The notes below the pieces were generated by a model that saw nothing but the letters and a program-made list of their open reading frames with translations, had not been told where the DNA came from and did no database searches. Below, piece by piece: positions 8,824-17,540 of a DNA stretch of 64,000 bases. Source of the stretch: an uncultured Fibrobacter sp. Its GTDB lineage: Bacteria; Fibrobacterota; Fibrobacteria; Fibrobacterales; Fibrobacteraceae. Location of the stretch: NCBI GenBank assembly GCA_900313675.1, contig OMSO01000012.1, positions 17,669-81,668 of the forward strand. Reading direction: 5' to 3'. Within the stretch, counting starts at the first letter, position 1, and every line of letters begins with the position of its first letter. The position numbers and the translations under genes are program-made.

Positions 8824-10230
8824 ATGAATTTCAAGAAAATTTCACTTTATAGTCTTGTTTCTGTTTCACTTGCGCTATGGACTGGTTGCACGGTCAAGCA
8901 TGCCGACAGCGAAATCGCAATGCCCGACGAAGAGGAGGAAATTCCACAGGAACTTACTGCCGCTGAACAGGAACTGGTCGAAAACCACCAATTACTCCAT
9001 TTCTTCTTTTTAAACGCCAATCAAAAGCTTGGCGACATCAATAGCTATAACGGTCACGGCGAAGATGCGGGATATTCTCCCGACTATTATGAATTTCCAG
9101 ACGTCTATTATATGTATAGCCAAATGGACGACAATTATACCAGGTATTTCGGGCCCTACTATGTAAGCAAATACGATTTGGATATGGCATCGGAGCCCAT
9201 ATACAGTATCGCCGTTTCCGTACAGCCCGCCGATTCCCAGCTGGTAATCACCCAGGTGTATCCTAACGGTCCGGGCGACAAGGCCGGACTCAAGGCTGGT
9301 GACACCGTACTCTACGTGGGCTCTACCAAGCCCGGCGACGAAAAGAGTTTCGAAAAGCTCACCTCCGGAAGCGAAGGGGACAGCATTTCCTTTAAAATCT
9401 TAAGAGGTAGCGACACGCTGGATATCTCGGCGGAACTTTTCTGCTACCTTGAGCCAACCGTGCACATCAGCTATCATGATTCTGTTCCCGTCATCAAAAT
9501 CACTTCCTTTGAAAATTTCAGTGGCATAAGCTGCAACGAGGCAAACTCCGCCAACGAAGACAGCACCAAAGGAACCTCGGACGAAGTCAAGGCGGCTCTT
9601 CAAGCCACCAAGGGGGCTGCCATTATTGACCTGAGAGGTAACCCTGGCGGGGCCTTTGACGCATGCGTTAAGGCAACCGAGCTGTTCCTTTCCAAAGGGG
9701 ACACCATCGGCACCCTTGAATACACCGAAGTCGCACCCGACGAAGTCCACCAAATGGTGATTTCAGACCGCATAGTGGCCACCGAAGACGGCATTGCCAA
9801 AGGGCGCTACTTTGTATTTATGGCAGACACCAATAGCGCAAGTTGTTCCGAAACCATGCTCATGGGCGTCACCAACACCACGCAATCTCCCATTGTGGGT
9901 ATGCTGACCTATGGAAAGGGAATCGGGCAGTACAACATACCGACTGGTGCAGGCGGACTCAGCATGATTACAGCCATGAAGCTTTACGACAAGAACGACG
10001 TTTCATACCACGACAAGGGCATCGAACCGGACTACGCCATTTCTGATACTCTCAAAGCCCTGGACAAGGCGGTTGAAATCGCCAAACTCGGGAAAGAAAA
10101 GAGAACCAAGGGCTACGGCACTGAAAAACAGGGGCACTTCGAGAACTCCCTTGCCAAAAAGGCATTCCCATCAAGGGAACCAGCCAGAGGCGGAGCGTAT
10201 AAGGTGATAAAGAATCCGCTGATGAAGTAG
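8824..10230 (+). CDS. S41-family serine protease, lipoprotein, 468 aa
   Basis: Lipoprotein signal (MNFKKISLYSLVSVSLALWTG then Cys), an acidic linker, a PDZ domain (about residues 140-205; ITQVYPNGPGDKAGLKAGD) and an S41 core with IDLRGNPGGAF, NSASCSETM (catalytic Ser) and LTYGKGIGQ (catalytic Lys). The end AGGLSMITAMKLY...DKGIEPD matches the usual strand after the catalytic Lys. It shares architecture and motif details with the upstream gene, including SASC instead of the usual SASA, and has two extra Cys-containing loops (SCNEANS, DACVKA). Cotranscription with the upstream paralogue is likely from the 6-bp gap. The basic C-terminus (about 40 residues) lies beyond the fold. Confidence 0.87.
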   Translation: MNFKKISLYSLVSVSLALWTGCTVKHADSEIAMPDEEEEIPQELTAAEQELVENHQLLHFFFLNANQKLGDINSYNGHGEDAGYSPDYYEFPDVYYMYSQMDDNYTRYFGPYYVSKYDLDMASEPIYSIAVSVQPADSQLVITQVYPNGPGDKAGLKAGDTVLYVGSTKPGDEKSFEKLTSGSEGDSISFKILRGSDTLDISAELFCYLEPTVHISYHDSVPVIKITSFENFSGISCNEANSANEDSTKGTSDEVKAALQATKGAAIIDLRGNPGGAFDACVKATELFLSKGDTIGTLEYTEVAPDEVHQMVISDRIVATEDGIAKGRYFVFMADTNSASCSETMLMGVTNTTQSPIVGMLTYGKGIGQYNIPTGAGGLSMITAMKLYDKNDVSYHDKGIEPDYAISDTLKALDKAVEIAKLGKEKRTKGYGTEKQGHFENSLAKKAFPSREPARGGAYKVIKNPLMK

Positions 10231-10456
10231 TGAGTTGTGAGTTGTGAGTTGTGAGTTGTGAGTTGTGAGTTGTGAGTTATGAGTTGTGGGTTGTGGGTTG
10301 TGAGTTATGGGTTATGAGTTGTGAGTTATGAGTGGTGAGTGGTGAGTTTTTATAATCGCGCCGAAGGCGCCAAATTGTGGACTGATAACTCATAACTGAA
10401 AACTCATAACTAATCTCACCTCAAGCCCCTAGCCCCTAGATCCTAAGCCCTAACCC
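10231..10456. repeat. Heptamer array (TGAGTTG)n plus REP-like and 14-mer tail
   Basis: The array begins at the first base after the protease stop codon and runs to about 10347 with TGAGTTG units drifting to TGAGTTA, TGGGTTG and TGAGTGG. A CGCGCCGAAGGCGCC palindrome follows (about 10357-10372), then inverse-oriented units (CTCATAAC) and CCCCTAG-type units up to the M23 gene stop. Confidence 0.9.
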
Positions 10457-11782
10457 CTATTCCACCACCCGCATGTGGACCATCACGTCGGTGGTATCGT
10501 TGGCCTTTACGGCGGGTGCAGCCTGAGTCAGCTCTATCTGCTTACGAATTTCCGCCACCTGCTTCTTGAGACGGGCCAGACGGGCGCCTTCCAGCTTGGG
10601 CGTTGCAATCATAGTCTTGGAAAGCGGGTTTATCCAGGCACCGTTGGCATCCTTGAATCCAAAATGCAGGTGGGGTCCTGTGCTTCGGCCTGTGGAGCCT
10701 ACCCGCCCGATGGCCTGACCCGGAGAGACTTTTGCCCCAACGGCCACGCCTCTAGACTGCAAATGCATATACCAGCTTACGGAATTGTCCCTGTGCTTGA
10801 TAGCAATCTTGTTTCCGCTTAAATCGTCATAACCCGAAACAGTCACGTTGCCTTCGGCCACGGCATGGACTACCGTACCTGCCGGGGCTCCATAGTCTAC
10901 GCCGTAATGGACCTTGCGCTGGCCCGTGATAGGGTGAATTCTAGAACCGAATGAACTAGTAATGCGCAAGTGTTCCAACGGGTAGCGGAGCCCATCGAAG
11001 ACTAAAGCGTCGCCCGCTTCAGTATAGTGGGCATTGTAAGAACTCTTGGGATCTTCGTCTTCGTAACGGAACGCCTCATGGTGGCCCACAATCCTTCCGT
11101 CAAATTCGGCATAAATGACCTTACCGCCCACCCAGATGGAATCCTGATAGTAAGAATCTTCTAGAAGCACACGGAAACGGTCTCCGGCGCGGGCCAGCGG
11201 GAATGCCACCTTGCACTGAAGCACTCCGCTCACGATACCCACCATGCGGCCGGGGATTCCCACCTTGAAAAGGATTCCGTTCAGCGTGCTACCTTCTTCC
11301 AGGGCGCCCTCATAAACGGACTGTTTCTTGACCACGGGCTTTTCGACAAGCTTATAGACGAAACCGGTGTCTGTTTTGCTCACCAAATGGACGGTTATGG
11401 GGTTCGGCGCATAGCGGAACCGCTGCACCCTATTGGTTGAATCTACAGAGACGTAAAAAATTTCGCCAACCCGAAGCTTGAATTCCACACTGTCCTGCAT
11501 AGCGGCATAGACGCGGCCCAGGTCTTCTTCGCCGTGACTGACCTGAGCCTTGAGCCTTGTAAACAGATGGAAGGGCCCCTCCCCCGCACGCACCGTATCG
11601 CGAATGACGCGAACATTTTTGACCAGGGCTTCAGCCGAGGCGATTTGGGCATTCAGGGAATCCACACGGACCTGTAAACTTGCGCGTTCCGATTTCAGAT
11701 TCTGGATAATTTCTTCTTCGTTACAGGCGATTAAAGGGAGAACAAGGAGCAGAGAAAGAGCTAAACGCAAGAAAATTTTCAT
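10457..11782 (-). CDS. M23-family metallopeptidase lipoprotein, 441 aa
   Basis: Start ATG 11782 gives a lipoprotein signal (MKIFLRLALSLLLVLPLIAC). The longer reading frame upstream of it is only the antisense of the FKBP tail. A coiled coil follows (about residues 20-60), then an opioid-growth-factor-like/LysM-like middle region, and a C-terminal LytM domain (about residues 285-390). Zn ligands are visible: H in ITGQRKVHYGVDYG (HxxxD type) and HxH in GPHLHFG. M23 enzymes cut peptidoglycan cross-bridges or act as envelope septation factors; the coiled coil plus LytM layout resembles NlpD/EnvC/MepM. It lies downstream of the FKBP gene on the same strand, separated by a terminator. Confidence 0.88.
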   Translation of the reverse strand: MKIFLRLALSLLLVLPLIACNEEEIIQNLKSERASLQVRVDSLNAQIASAEALVKNVRVIRDTVRAGEGPFHLFTRLKAQVSHGEEDLGRVYAAMQDSVEFKLRVGEIFYVSVDSTNRVQRFRYAPNPITVHLVSKTDTGFVYKLVEKPVVKKQSVYEGALEEGSTLNGILFKVGIPGRMVGIVSGVLQCKVAFPLARAGDRFRVLLEDSYYQDSIWVGGKVIYAEFDGRIVGHHEAFRYEDEDPKSSYNAHYTEAGDALVFDGLRYPLEHLRITSSFGSRIHPITGQRKVHYGVDYGAPAGTVVHAVAEGNVTVSGYDDLSGNKIAIKHRDNSVSWYMHLQSRGVAVGAKVSPGQAIGRVGSTGRSTGPHLHFGFKDANGAWINPLSKTMIATPKLEGARLARLKKQVAEIRKQIELTQAAPAVKANDTTDVMVHMRVVE

Positions 11783-11791
11783 AGGGTAAAT

Positions 11792-11820
11792 ATAAAAATC
11801 CCCTGCGAAATGCAGGGGAC
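11792..11820 (-). terminator. Rho-independent terminator of the FKBP gene
   Basis: On the minus strand GTCCCCTGC-ATTTC-GCAGGGGA is followed by TTTTTATA. Strong 8-bp stem with a T-run, 24 nt after the FKBP stop codon. Confidence 0.85.
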
Positions 11821-11843
11821 TTTCAAATTGCAAAGTAAACCGA

Positions 11844-13013
11844 TTACTGTGCAGCAGCGGGTGCGGCAGCAGCAGGCTGAGCAGCCGGGGCAGCTGCAGC
11901 AGGCTTAGCAGCCGGAGCGGCAGCCGGTGCGGCGGCAGCGGGCTTAGCAGCCGGGGCAGCAGCAGCGGGCTTGGCTTCGGCCTTGGCAGCAGGGGCTGCG
12001 GCAGGAGCGGCCTTCGGGGCAGCCTTTTCAGCAGCGGGCTTGGCTTCGGCCTTAGCAGGTTCGGCCTTGGCAGCAGCGGGAGCTGCGGCAGGAGCGGCCT
12101 TCGGGGCAGCCTTTTCAGCAGCAGGCTTGGCTTCGGCCTTAGCAGGTTCGGCCTTGGCAGCAGCGGGGGCTGCGGCAGGAGCGACCTTTTCAGCAGCAGG
12201 CTTGGCCTCGGCCTTAGCCGGTTCAGCCTTAGCTTCCTCCTTAGCAGGTTCGGCGGCGGCGATGGCGTTAGAAGGTGCGCCCGGAGCGTGGGTATCAATC
12301 AGTTCCATCTCGAAAATCAGCATGCTGTTGCCGGGAATCTGCGGGCCACGACCGCGGGGACCGTAAGCGAGATCGCTAGGAATCCAGGCGGTGACCTTCT
12401 CACCCACCTTCATGAGCTTGAGCATTTCGGTCCAGCCGGGGATTACGGCGCCGATGGGGAACTCCAGAGGTTCGCCACGGTCAACGGAGCTGTCGAACTT
12501 GGTGCCGTCCAGGAGAGTGCCGGTGTAATGGACCTTCACCACGTCGGTATCGGAAGGAGTCACGCCAGTACCTTCGGTAATCACCTTGTACTGGAGTCCA
12601 CTTTCGGTAGTCACCACACCTTCGGCAGTCTTGTTCTGGGCCAAGAAGGCTTCGCCCTTGGCCTTGTTTTCGGCAGCGGCGACGCTATCCTTACGGGCCT
12701 TTTCGGCCTGACGGGACTGGGAAAGTTCGGTCAATGTCTGGAAAATGGTGGAATCGGCCATCAGGTACTTGGCGCTATCCTGCTTGTAGCGTTCCACAAA
12801 AGCCTGGATAAAGAGGTCCAAATCCAAATCGATGGAATCGCGGGCCACCAGCTGGAACTGGGCCTGGTTTCCGAAATGGGCACCCAGGGCATAGCTATAC
12901 TTATCCTTTTCGGTGACCAGAGCGGTCTTGGTCTTGGGGCCCTGGCACAACTGATCACAACCTGTCAAGAGCAGGGCAAGAGCACCTGCAGCAACAATCA
13001 CTTTTTTATTCAT
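11844..13013 (-). CDS. FKBP-type peptidyl-prolyl isomerase lipoprotein with long Ala/Lys/Pro tail, 389 aa
   Basis: Lipoprotein signal (MNKKVIVAAGALALLLTGC), an FkpA/Mip-like N-terminal dimerisation region (YSYALGAHFG..., about residues 40-130), then an FKBP domain (about 138-240) with VKVHYTGTLLDGTKFDSS, VIPGWTEML and AYGPRG, the residues that line the prolyl pocket. The last ~140 residues are a low-complexity tail of AEPAKAEAKPAAEKA units. It should fold exported proteins at the envelope; the tail may span the periplasm or bind peptidoglycan (inference). The tail DNA is itself repetitive and creates a long spurious frame on the opposite phase. The promoter on the minus strand near 13045-13070 has TAAGATTTACTATTTTA, as before the AIPR gene. 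Confidence 0.9.
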   Translation of the reverse strand: MNKKVIVAAGALALLLTGCDQLCQGPKTKTALVTEKDKYSYALGAHFGNQAQFQLVARDSIDLDLDLFIQAFVERYKQDSAKYLMADSTIFQTLTELSQSRQAEKARKDSVAAAENKAKGEAFLAQNKTAEGVVTTESGLQYKVITEGTGVTPSDTDVVKVHYTGTLLDGTKFDSSVDRGEPLEFPIGAVIPGWTEMLKLMKVGEKVTAWIPSDLAYGPRGRGPQIPGNSMLIFEMELIDTHAPGAPSNAIAAAEPAKEEAKAEPAKAEAKPAAEKVAPAAAPAAAKAEPAKAEAKPAAEKAAPKAAPAAAPAAAKAEPAKAEAKPAAEKAAPKAAPAAAPAAKAEAKPAAAAPAAKPAAAAPAAAPAAKPAAAAPAAQPAAAAPAAAQ

Positions 13014-13145
13014 AAGTTGTCCTCTTCTTTTGAATTGACTCCCATAAAATAGTAAATCTTACAAGAAATGGTGCCTAAAATGCTAAATTTCGGTTTAAGG
13101 TTTTCATATATTGTTTGGGCATAACGATTTTATCGAGGATTCTAT

Positions 13146-14975
13146 ATGTGCGGAATAGTCGCCTATATCGGTCAAAATGAAGCTCTTCCTGTTCTCGTGG
13201 GCGGCCTTAAAAAGCTGGAATATCGTGGCTATGACAGCTCGGGGGTATCCCTTATCGACCACGGGAAAATCAAGACCGTCCGTGCCTCCGGCAAAATCAG
13301 CGCCCTGGAATCCAAGCTCAAGGAAACTCCCGTCCAAGGAAACATCGGTATCGCCCACACCCGCTGGGCCACCCACGGAGCCCCTACCGAACAAAATGCC
13401 CACCCCCATATGAGTTTTGACGGGAAAATTTCCATCGTCCACAACGGCATTATCGAAAACTACGCGAGCCTCAAGGCGAAACTTATTGAAAAAGGCGTCA
13501 CCTTCAAGTCCGAAACGGATACCGAAGTGGTTGCCCACCTGATTGCCAAGAACTACAACGGCAACCTAAAAGAGGCTGTCCTCAAGGCCCTTTCCCTTAT
13601 CGAAGGCACATTTGGCCTTGCGGTGATATGCAGCGACGAACCCGACACCCTGATTGGCGCCCGCCGAGGGAGCCCCCTGATTCTCGGTATCGGGAACGAA
13701 GGTGAATTTTTCTTGGCCAGCGACGTGTCCGCCATTATCAACCACACCCAGAAGGTGGTGTACCTGGACGACAACGACGTGGTGGAAATCAAGCGGAGCG
13801 GATACTCTATCGTGAACATGAACAGCCACGAGGTGACCCGCGACATCCAGGACGTAGATTTTGACGCCGAATCCATCGCCAAGGGCGGGTTCGCCCACTT
13901 CATGCTGAAAGAAATCTTCGAGCAGCCCGAAGTGCTCAAGAACACCATGCGCGGGCGCCTGCTCATCGCCGAAGGAAACGCCAAACTGGCTGGCCTCGAC
14001 ACCAACATCAAGGAACTGAGAAACATCAACCGCATTATCATCACCGCCTGTGGCACCAGCTACTACGCGGGCATGGTCGGCGAATACATGATAGAGGATT
14101 TGGCCGGCGTTCCCGTAGAGGTGGAATACGCCTCGGAGTTCCGCTACCGGAACCCCATCATCAAGCCGGGGACCTTGGTCCTTGCCATTTCCCAGTCCGG
14201 CGAAACCGCCGACACGCTTGCGGCATTGAAAGAAGCCCAGCAGAAGGGCGCTACCGCACTTGCCATCTGTAACGGCGTGGGTTCCACCATTGCCCGCACC
14301 AGCGACGGCGGCGTATACCTGCACGCAGGTCCGGAGATTGGCGTGGCCAGCACCAAGGCATTCACCAGCCAGGTGACGGTGCTTGCCATGATTGCCCTCT
14401 TGCTTGGCCGCCAGCGCAGGCTCAGTTTCGAGACCGGAGCAGACATCGCCCGAGCTCTCACTGAACTACCCGCCCTGGTAGAAGAAACCCTCAAGCTTTC
14501 TGACAGCATTGCCGAAATCGCCAAACAGTACGTGAAGGCCAACAACTTCTTGTACCTGGGCCGCCACTTCAACTACCCCGTGGCCATGGAAGGAGCCCTG
14601 AAGCTCAAGGAAATCAGCTACATTCATGCCGAAGGCTACCCCGCTGCCGAAATGAAGCACGGCCCCATCGCCCTCATCGACGAGAACATGCCCGTGGTGG
14701 TCATCGCCCCCAAGGACGCCCTGTTCGACAAGGTCATCAGTAACGTGCGCGAAATCAAGGCCCGCGGCGGCCGAGTCATCGCCGTCACTACCGAAGACTG
14801 CAAGCCCCTGGACGAATTTGCGGACCACCTGATCAAGGTACCAAAAACCATCCCCATGCTCATGCCTATCGTCACTTGCGTGCCGCTGCAGCTTTTGGCC
14901 TACCACATCGCCGTGCTCCGCGGAAACGACGTGGACCAGCCGAGGAACCTGGCTAAGAGTGTGACGGTGGAATAG
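13146..14975 (+). CDS. glmS: Glutamine--fructose-6-phosphate aminotransferase (isomerizing), 609 aa
   Basis: Converts fructose-6-phosphate plus glutamine into glucosamine-6-phosphate, the first step to UDP-GlcNAc for peptidoglycan and LPS. The N-terminal glutaminase begins MCGIVAYIG with Cys2 as nucleophile, followed by the HTRWATHG motif. Two SIS domains follow (CGTSYYAG, SQSGETADT, and the second with YIHAEGYPAAEMKHGP). The C-terminus DQPRNLAKSVTVE is the hallmark sugar-site tail. Length is typical. Start: ATG 13146 after CGAGGATT. The 132-bp upstream spacer has no room for or sign of a glmS ribozyme. Divergent from the FKBP gene. Confidence 0.97.
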   Translation: MCGIVAYIGQNEALPVLVGGLKKLEYRGYDSSGVSLIDHGKIKTVRASGKISALESKLKETPVQGNIGIAHTRWATHGAPTEQNAHPHMSFDGKISIVHNGIIENYASLKAKLIEKGVTFKSETDTEVVAHLIAKNYNGNLKEAVLKALSLIEGTFGLAVICSDEPDTLIGARRGSPLILGIGNEGEFFLASDVSAIINHTQKVVYLDDNDVVEIKRSGYSIVNMNSHEVTRDIQDVDFDAESIAKGGFAHFMLKEIFEQPEVLKNTMRGRLLIAEGNAKLAGLDTNIKELRNINRIIITACGTSYYAGMVGEYMIEDLAGVPVEVEYASEFRYRNPIIKPGTLVLAISQSGETADTLAALKEAQQKGATALAICNGVGSTIARTSDGGVYLHAGPEIGVASTKAFTSQVTVLAMIALLLGRQRRLSFETGADIARALTELPALVEETLKLSDSIAEIAKQYVKANNFLYLGRHFNYPVAMEGALKLKEISYIHAEGYPAAEMKHGPIALIDENMPVVVIAPKDALFDKVISNVREIKARGGRVIAVTTEDCKPLDEFADHLIKVPKTIPMLMPIVTCVPLQLLAYHIAVLRGNDVDQPRNLAKSVTVE

Positions 14976-15042
14976 GCCTTCGGCCAGTTATTAGTTATTA
15001 GTTACTAGTTATTAGAATCTTTTCTAGATTTAAGCTATCGCG

Positions 15043-16311
15043 ATGGCAACAGAAGAACAGGAAGATTACGAAGTACGCATCGGGTCCTTCAACGGCCCTA
15101 TGGATTTGCTTCTGTACCTGGTCCAGAAAAAGGAAATGGCCCTGGACCAGATTCCTATCGCCGAAATTGCCGACGATTTTTTGATGTGGGTCAACAAGAT
15201 TGGGGTCACCGACCTTTCCAAGGCGGGCGATTTTTTGTACATGGCAAGCCGCCTCATGGCCCTGAAGGTCCAGGAACTGTTGCCTGCCGAAGAACGTGAC
15301 CCGGCCATCATCGAAGAATACAACGAAGACCGCGAACAGCTCATGCGGGAGATGCTGGAATACCAGCGTTACAAGCAGGTGGCAAGCGGCCTCCAAGAGA
15401 TGGAAAGCGAAAACTACGGCACCTACAGCCGTGGCCGCCTGGAAAAGACCCAGAACGACGACGAGACCCTGGCCGATGCCAATATATGGCAGCTGTTCCG
15501 GGCCTACCAGAAAAGCTTAAAGACAAAGATTTCGGAGACCATCCACCACATCGAACTGGACTACGTGACCATCCAGGACCGTCAGCAGGCCATCAACAAC
15601 TACCTGAACGTCCATGGCCGTGCCCTTTTTGAAGACCTGCTGGACAACGACAGCCACCCCATCGTGGCGGCGGTGACTTTTATGGCCCTGCTGGAGATGA
15701 TCAAGACCGACGAGCTGGTGTTCCGCCAGAGCGAACTCTTTGGCCCCATCTGGATCTACCGCAAAAAGAACAACGAGGAATACGCCGAAGAAATGGCCCA
15801 CGAGACGGTGTTCCTTTCCAAGGACCCGGACGTAAAGCCCGGCCTTGTAGAAGAAATCCGGCGGGAGGCCACGGCACGCTCCCAGGCCGGGAGCGTGGGC
15901 GACATCGCTGCCGTGATGCGCGAGGCCCTTTTATGGGCCAGCCGTGGCCGAGACGTAACCGAAGACGACCTGATGGCCATGCTGGAAGGCCGCGAAGACC
16001 TGAGCGAAGTGCAAGAAGACCCCTTCGGAGACAAGGACGACGACACCCCGGCAGGTACTGCCTCCACGGAACAGCCGCAACAGGTACAGCCAACCGCAGA
16101 GCAGCCGCAGGAACCCGCACCGTCCGTTGAACAGACGCCTACATCAGAACAAGTTCAGCAGGTCCTGGATCCTTCCCCTATCGCTTCGCTCCAGGGTCAG
16201 GATGACAAAGGAGAGTCGGCTCAGGACGAAACCGTCGAGCCTTCTACTCCAGAGAATAACGAAACATCCCAAGATGACGAAGGCCCCGTCGTTTACGGGA
16301 GCCAGGACTAG
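15043..16311 (+). CDS. scpA: Segregation and condensation protein A, with long acidic C-terminal tail, 422 aa
   Basis: Kleisin subunit of the SMC-ScpAB condensin. The N-terminal SMC-binding part is clear (YEVRIGSFNGPMDLLLYLV, then IPIAEIADDF and ASRLMALKVQELLP). The helical middle and winged-helix C-domain (about residues 180-250, FMALLEMIKTDELVFRQ) follow. The usual protein is about 250 residues; here about 165 extra residues form an acidic, Gln/Pro/Glu-rich tail. Bases about 16169-16215 of the tail (DPSPIASLQGQDDKGES) match the reverse complement of a REP-type unit (GTCATCCT...AGGATCC), so part of the tail seems repeat-derived. The spacer before it (14985-15016) has TTATTAG-type repeats. 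No scpB is adjacent. Confidence 0.9.
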   Translation: MATEEQEDYEVRIGSFNGPMDLLLYLVQKKEMALDQIPIAEIADDFLMWVNKIGVTDLSKAGDFLYMASRLMALKVQELLPAEERDPAIIEEYNEDREQLMREMLEYQRYKQVASGLQEMESENYGTYSRGRLEKTQNDDETLADANIWQLFRAYQKSLKTKISETIHHIELDYVTIQDRQQAINNYLNVHGRALFEDLLDNDSHPIVAAVTFMALLEMIKTDELVFRQSELFGPIWIYRKKNNEEYAEEMAHETVFLSKDPDVKPGLVEEIRREATARSQAGSVGDIAAVMREALLWASRGRDVTEDDLMAMLEGREDLSEVQEDPFGDKDDDTPAGTASTEQPQQVQPTAEQPQEPAPSVEQTPTSEQVQQVLDPSPIASLQGQDDKGESAQDETVEPSTPENNETSQDDEGPVVYGSQD

Positions 16312-16338
16312 TTAATACCACCAATACCGCAGGAAAAA

Positions 16339-16623
16339 TCAATCCCAGTTGATGCTGGGAGGCGGATCCTTAAGGTCCTTATTTTGCTTGGCGGCCTCGA
16401 ATTTCTTTTCCAGAAGTTCTGCACGGCTTTTCTGGGCTTCCTTGGCGGCAGCGAACTTGGCGTCCAATTCGGAACTGCGGGACTTCTGTTCTTTCAAGAA
16501 ATCGTCGAAGGACTTGACTTCCTTCTTGAACTCCTTGTGGGAAAGGACTTCGCCGGTATCGGCGTCCACCACGATTTCGCCCTTGCACATGGGGCATTCG
16601 ACAGTCAGCGTTCTCACGGCCAT
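16339..16623 (-). CDS. Small CxxC protein with charged helix, 94 aa, function unknown
   Basis: The N-terminus has one CxxC knuckle (VECPMCKGEIVVDADTGEVL), like half a zinc ribbon; a partner pair is missing, so metal binding may need dimerisation. The rest is a charged, probably coiled-coil helix ending DPPPSINWD. AGGAGG stands 4-5 nt before the ATG and overlaps the stop of the upstream metalloprotease gene, 8 nt away, so the two are cotranscribed. Function not recognised. Confidence 0.75.
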   Translation of the reverse strand: MAVRTLTVECPMCKGEIVVDADTGEVLSHKEFKKEVKSFDDFLKEQKSRSSELDAKFAAAKEAQKSRAELLEKKFEAAKQNKDLKDPPPSINWD

Positions 16624-16631
16624 AGAGCCTC

Positions 16632-17345
16632 CTAATCCCTGCGCCCGCCGATAAGGCCTGCGCGGTACGCCCAGTAGAGCAGTTGCAAAATGGAGGAAAC
16701 GGCGGCAGCCACATAGGTAAGCCCCGCCGCAAAGAGCACACCGGAGACGGTGTTGTATTCCCGACCCTGGGCCACGATGTCCATACGGGCAAGGGACTTC
16801 TTGGCGCGGGAAGAGGCGTCAAATTCCACAGGGACGGTTACCAAGGTAAAGAACGTCGCAATGGCAAAAAGCAACACGCCCACAATGGCCAGAGAATATC
16901 CCAGCGCCCGACCGGCGCTCATCAAGATAATTCCGAGAATCACAAGCCAGGGCCCCAGATTGGAGCCGATATTTGCCGCAGGGACAATAAAGGAACGGAG
17001 CCACAGGGGGAAATACCCCTGAGCGTGCTGGATGGCGTGGCCTACTTCGTGGGCGGCAACACCTGCGGCACTGGCGTTCTGGCCGTAATAGACTTCCTTG
17101 GACAGGTTCAGGGTCTTGTTCAGAGGGTTGTAATGGTCCGACAAAAATCCCTGATGCACCAGGACCTTAACGTCAGTAATGCCCGCGTCCATCAAAATAG
17201 CCTTGGCCACGTCGGCGCCGGTAAGCCCGCTCGTAATGCGGACTTTCTGGCCCGCCGCAAAGCGGCTCTTGACCAGCATGGAAACGGTGCCCGAAAGCAC
17301 CAGGGTCACAAGCAATATGGACATGTACAAAGGATCGAACATCAT
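16632..17345 (-). CDS. YugP-type neutral zinc metallopeptidase (Zn_peptidase_2), 237 aa
   Basis: Membrane-bound metalloprotease with zincin motif HEVGHAIQH (about residue 100), preceded by NLSKEVYYGQNASAAGVAA, the block typical of the YugP family. Predicted membrane segments are at the N-terminus (YMSILLVTLVLSGTVSMLV), after the active site (LGPWLVILGIILMSA), next to it (SLAIVGVLLFAIATFFTLV) and near the C-terminus. Length agrees with the family. GGAGATCCGCTT precedes ATG 17345. First gene of a two-gene unit with the small CxxC protein. Substrate unknown. Confidence 0.9.
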   Translation of the reverse strand: MMFDPLYMSILLVTLVLSGTVSMLVKSRFAAGQKVRITSGLTGADVAKAILMDAGITDVKVLVHQGFLSDHYNPLNKTLNLSKEVYYGQNASAAGVAAHEVGHAIQHAQGYFPLWLRSFIVPAANIGSNLGPWLVILGIILMSAGRALGYSLAIVGVLLFAIATFFTLVTVPVEFDASSRAKKSLARMDIVAQGREYNTVSGVLFAAGLTYVAAAVSSILQLLYWAYRAGLIGGRRD

Positions 17346-17377
17346 AAGCGGATCTCCTGGGGAATAATATACAAAAT

Positions 17378-17540
17378 AGTTGTGAGTTGTGAGTTGTGAG
17401 TTGTGAGTTGCGAGTTGTGAGTTGCGAGTGGTGAGTTGTGAGTTGTGTGGTATGAGATATGAGGCACGAACCTCAAAGGGAGCCTTTGGCGACCGAGCTC
17501 ACACCTCAAAGCGAAGCGACCTCAAACCCCTAGCCCCTAG
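17378..17540. repeat. TGAGTTG heptamer array joined to copy A of the ~90-nt interspersed repeat
   Basis: 17378-17450 holds TGAGTTG/CGAGTTG units. 17451-17540 is copy A of an element with GAGGCACGAACCTCAAAGGG, then CCTTTGGCGACCGAGCTCAC and CCTCAAAGCGAAGCGACCTC; copies B (47988-48076, reverse) and C (57174-57264) are nearly identical. Its CCCCTAG end supplies the stop codon of the adjacent permease gene. Confidence 0.92.

Noticed and set aside
11783..12298. N-terminal extension of the M23 peptidase frame
   Set aside because: Pro/Leu/Arg-rich text is the other reading of the FKBP tail; the true start at 11782 gives a lipoprotein signal.
13014..13145. glmS ribozyme
   Set aside because: The spacer is only 132 bp and shared with the divergent FKBP promoter; no ribozyme core pattern seen.
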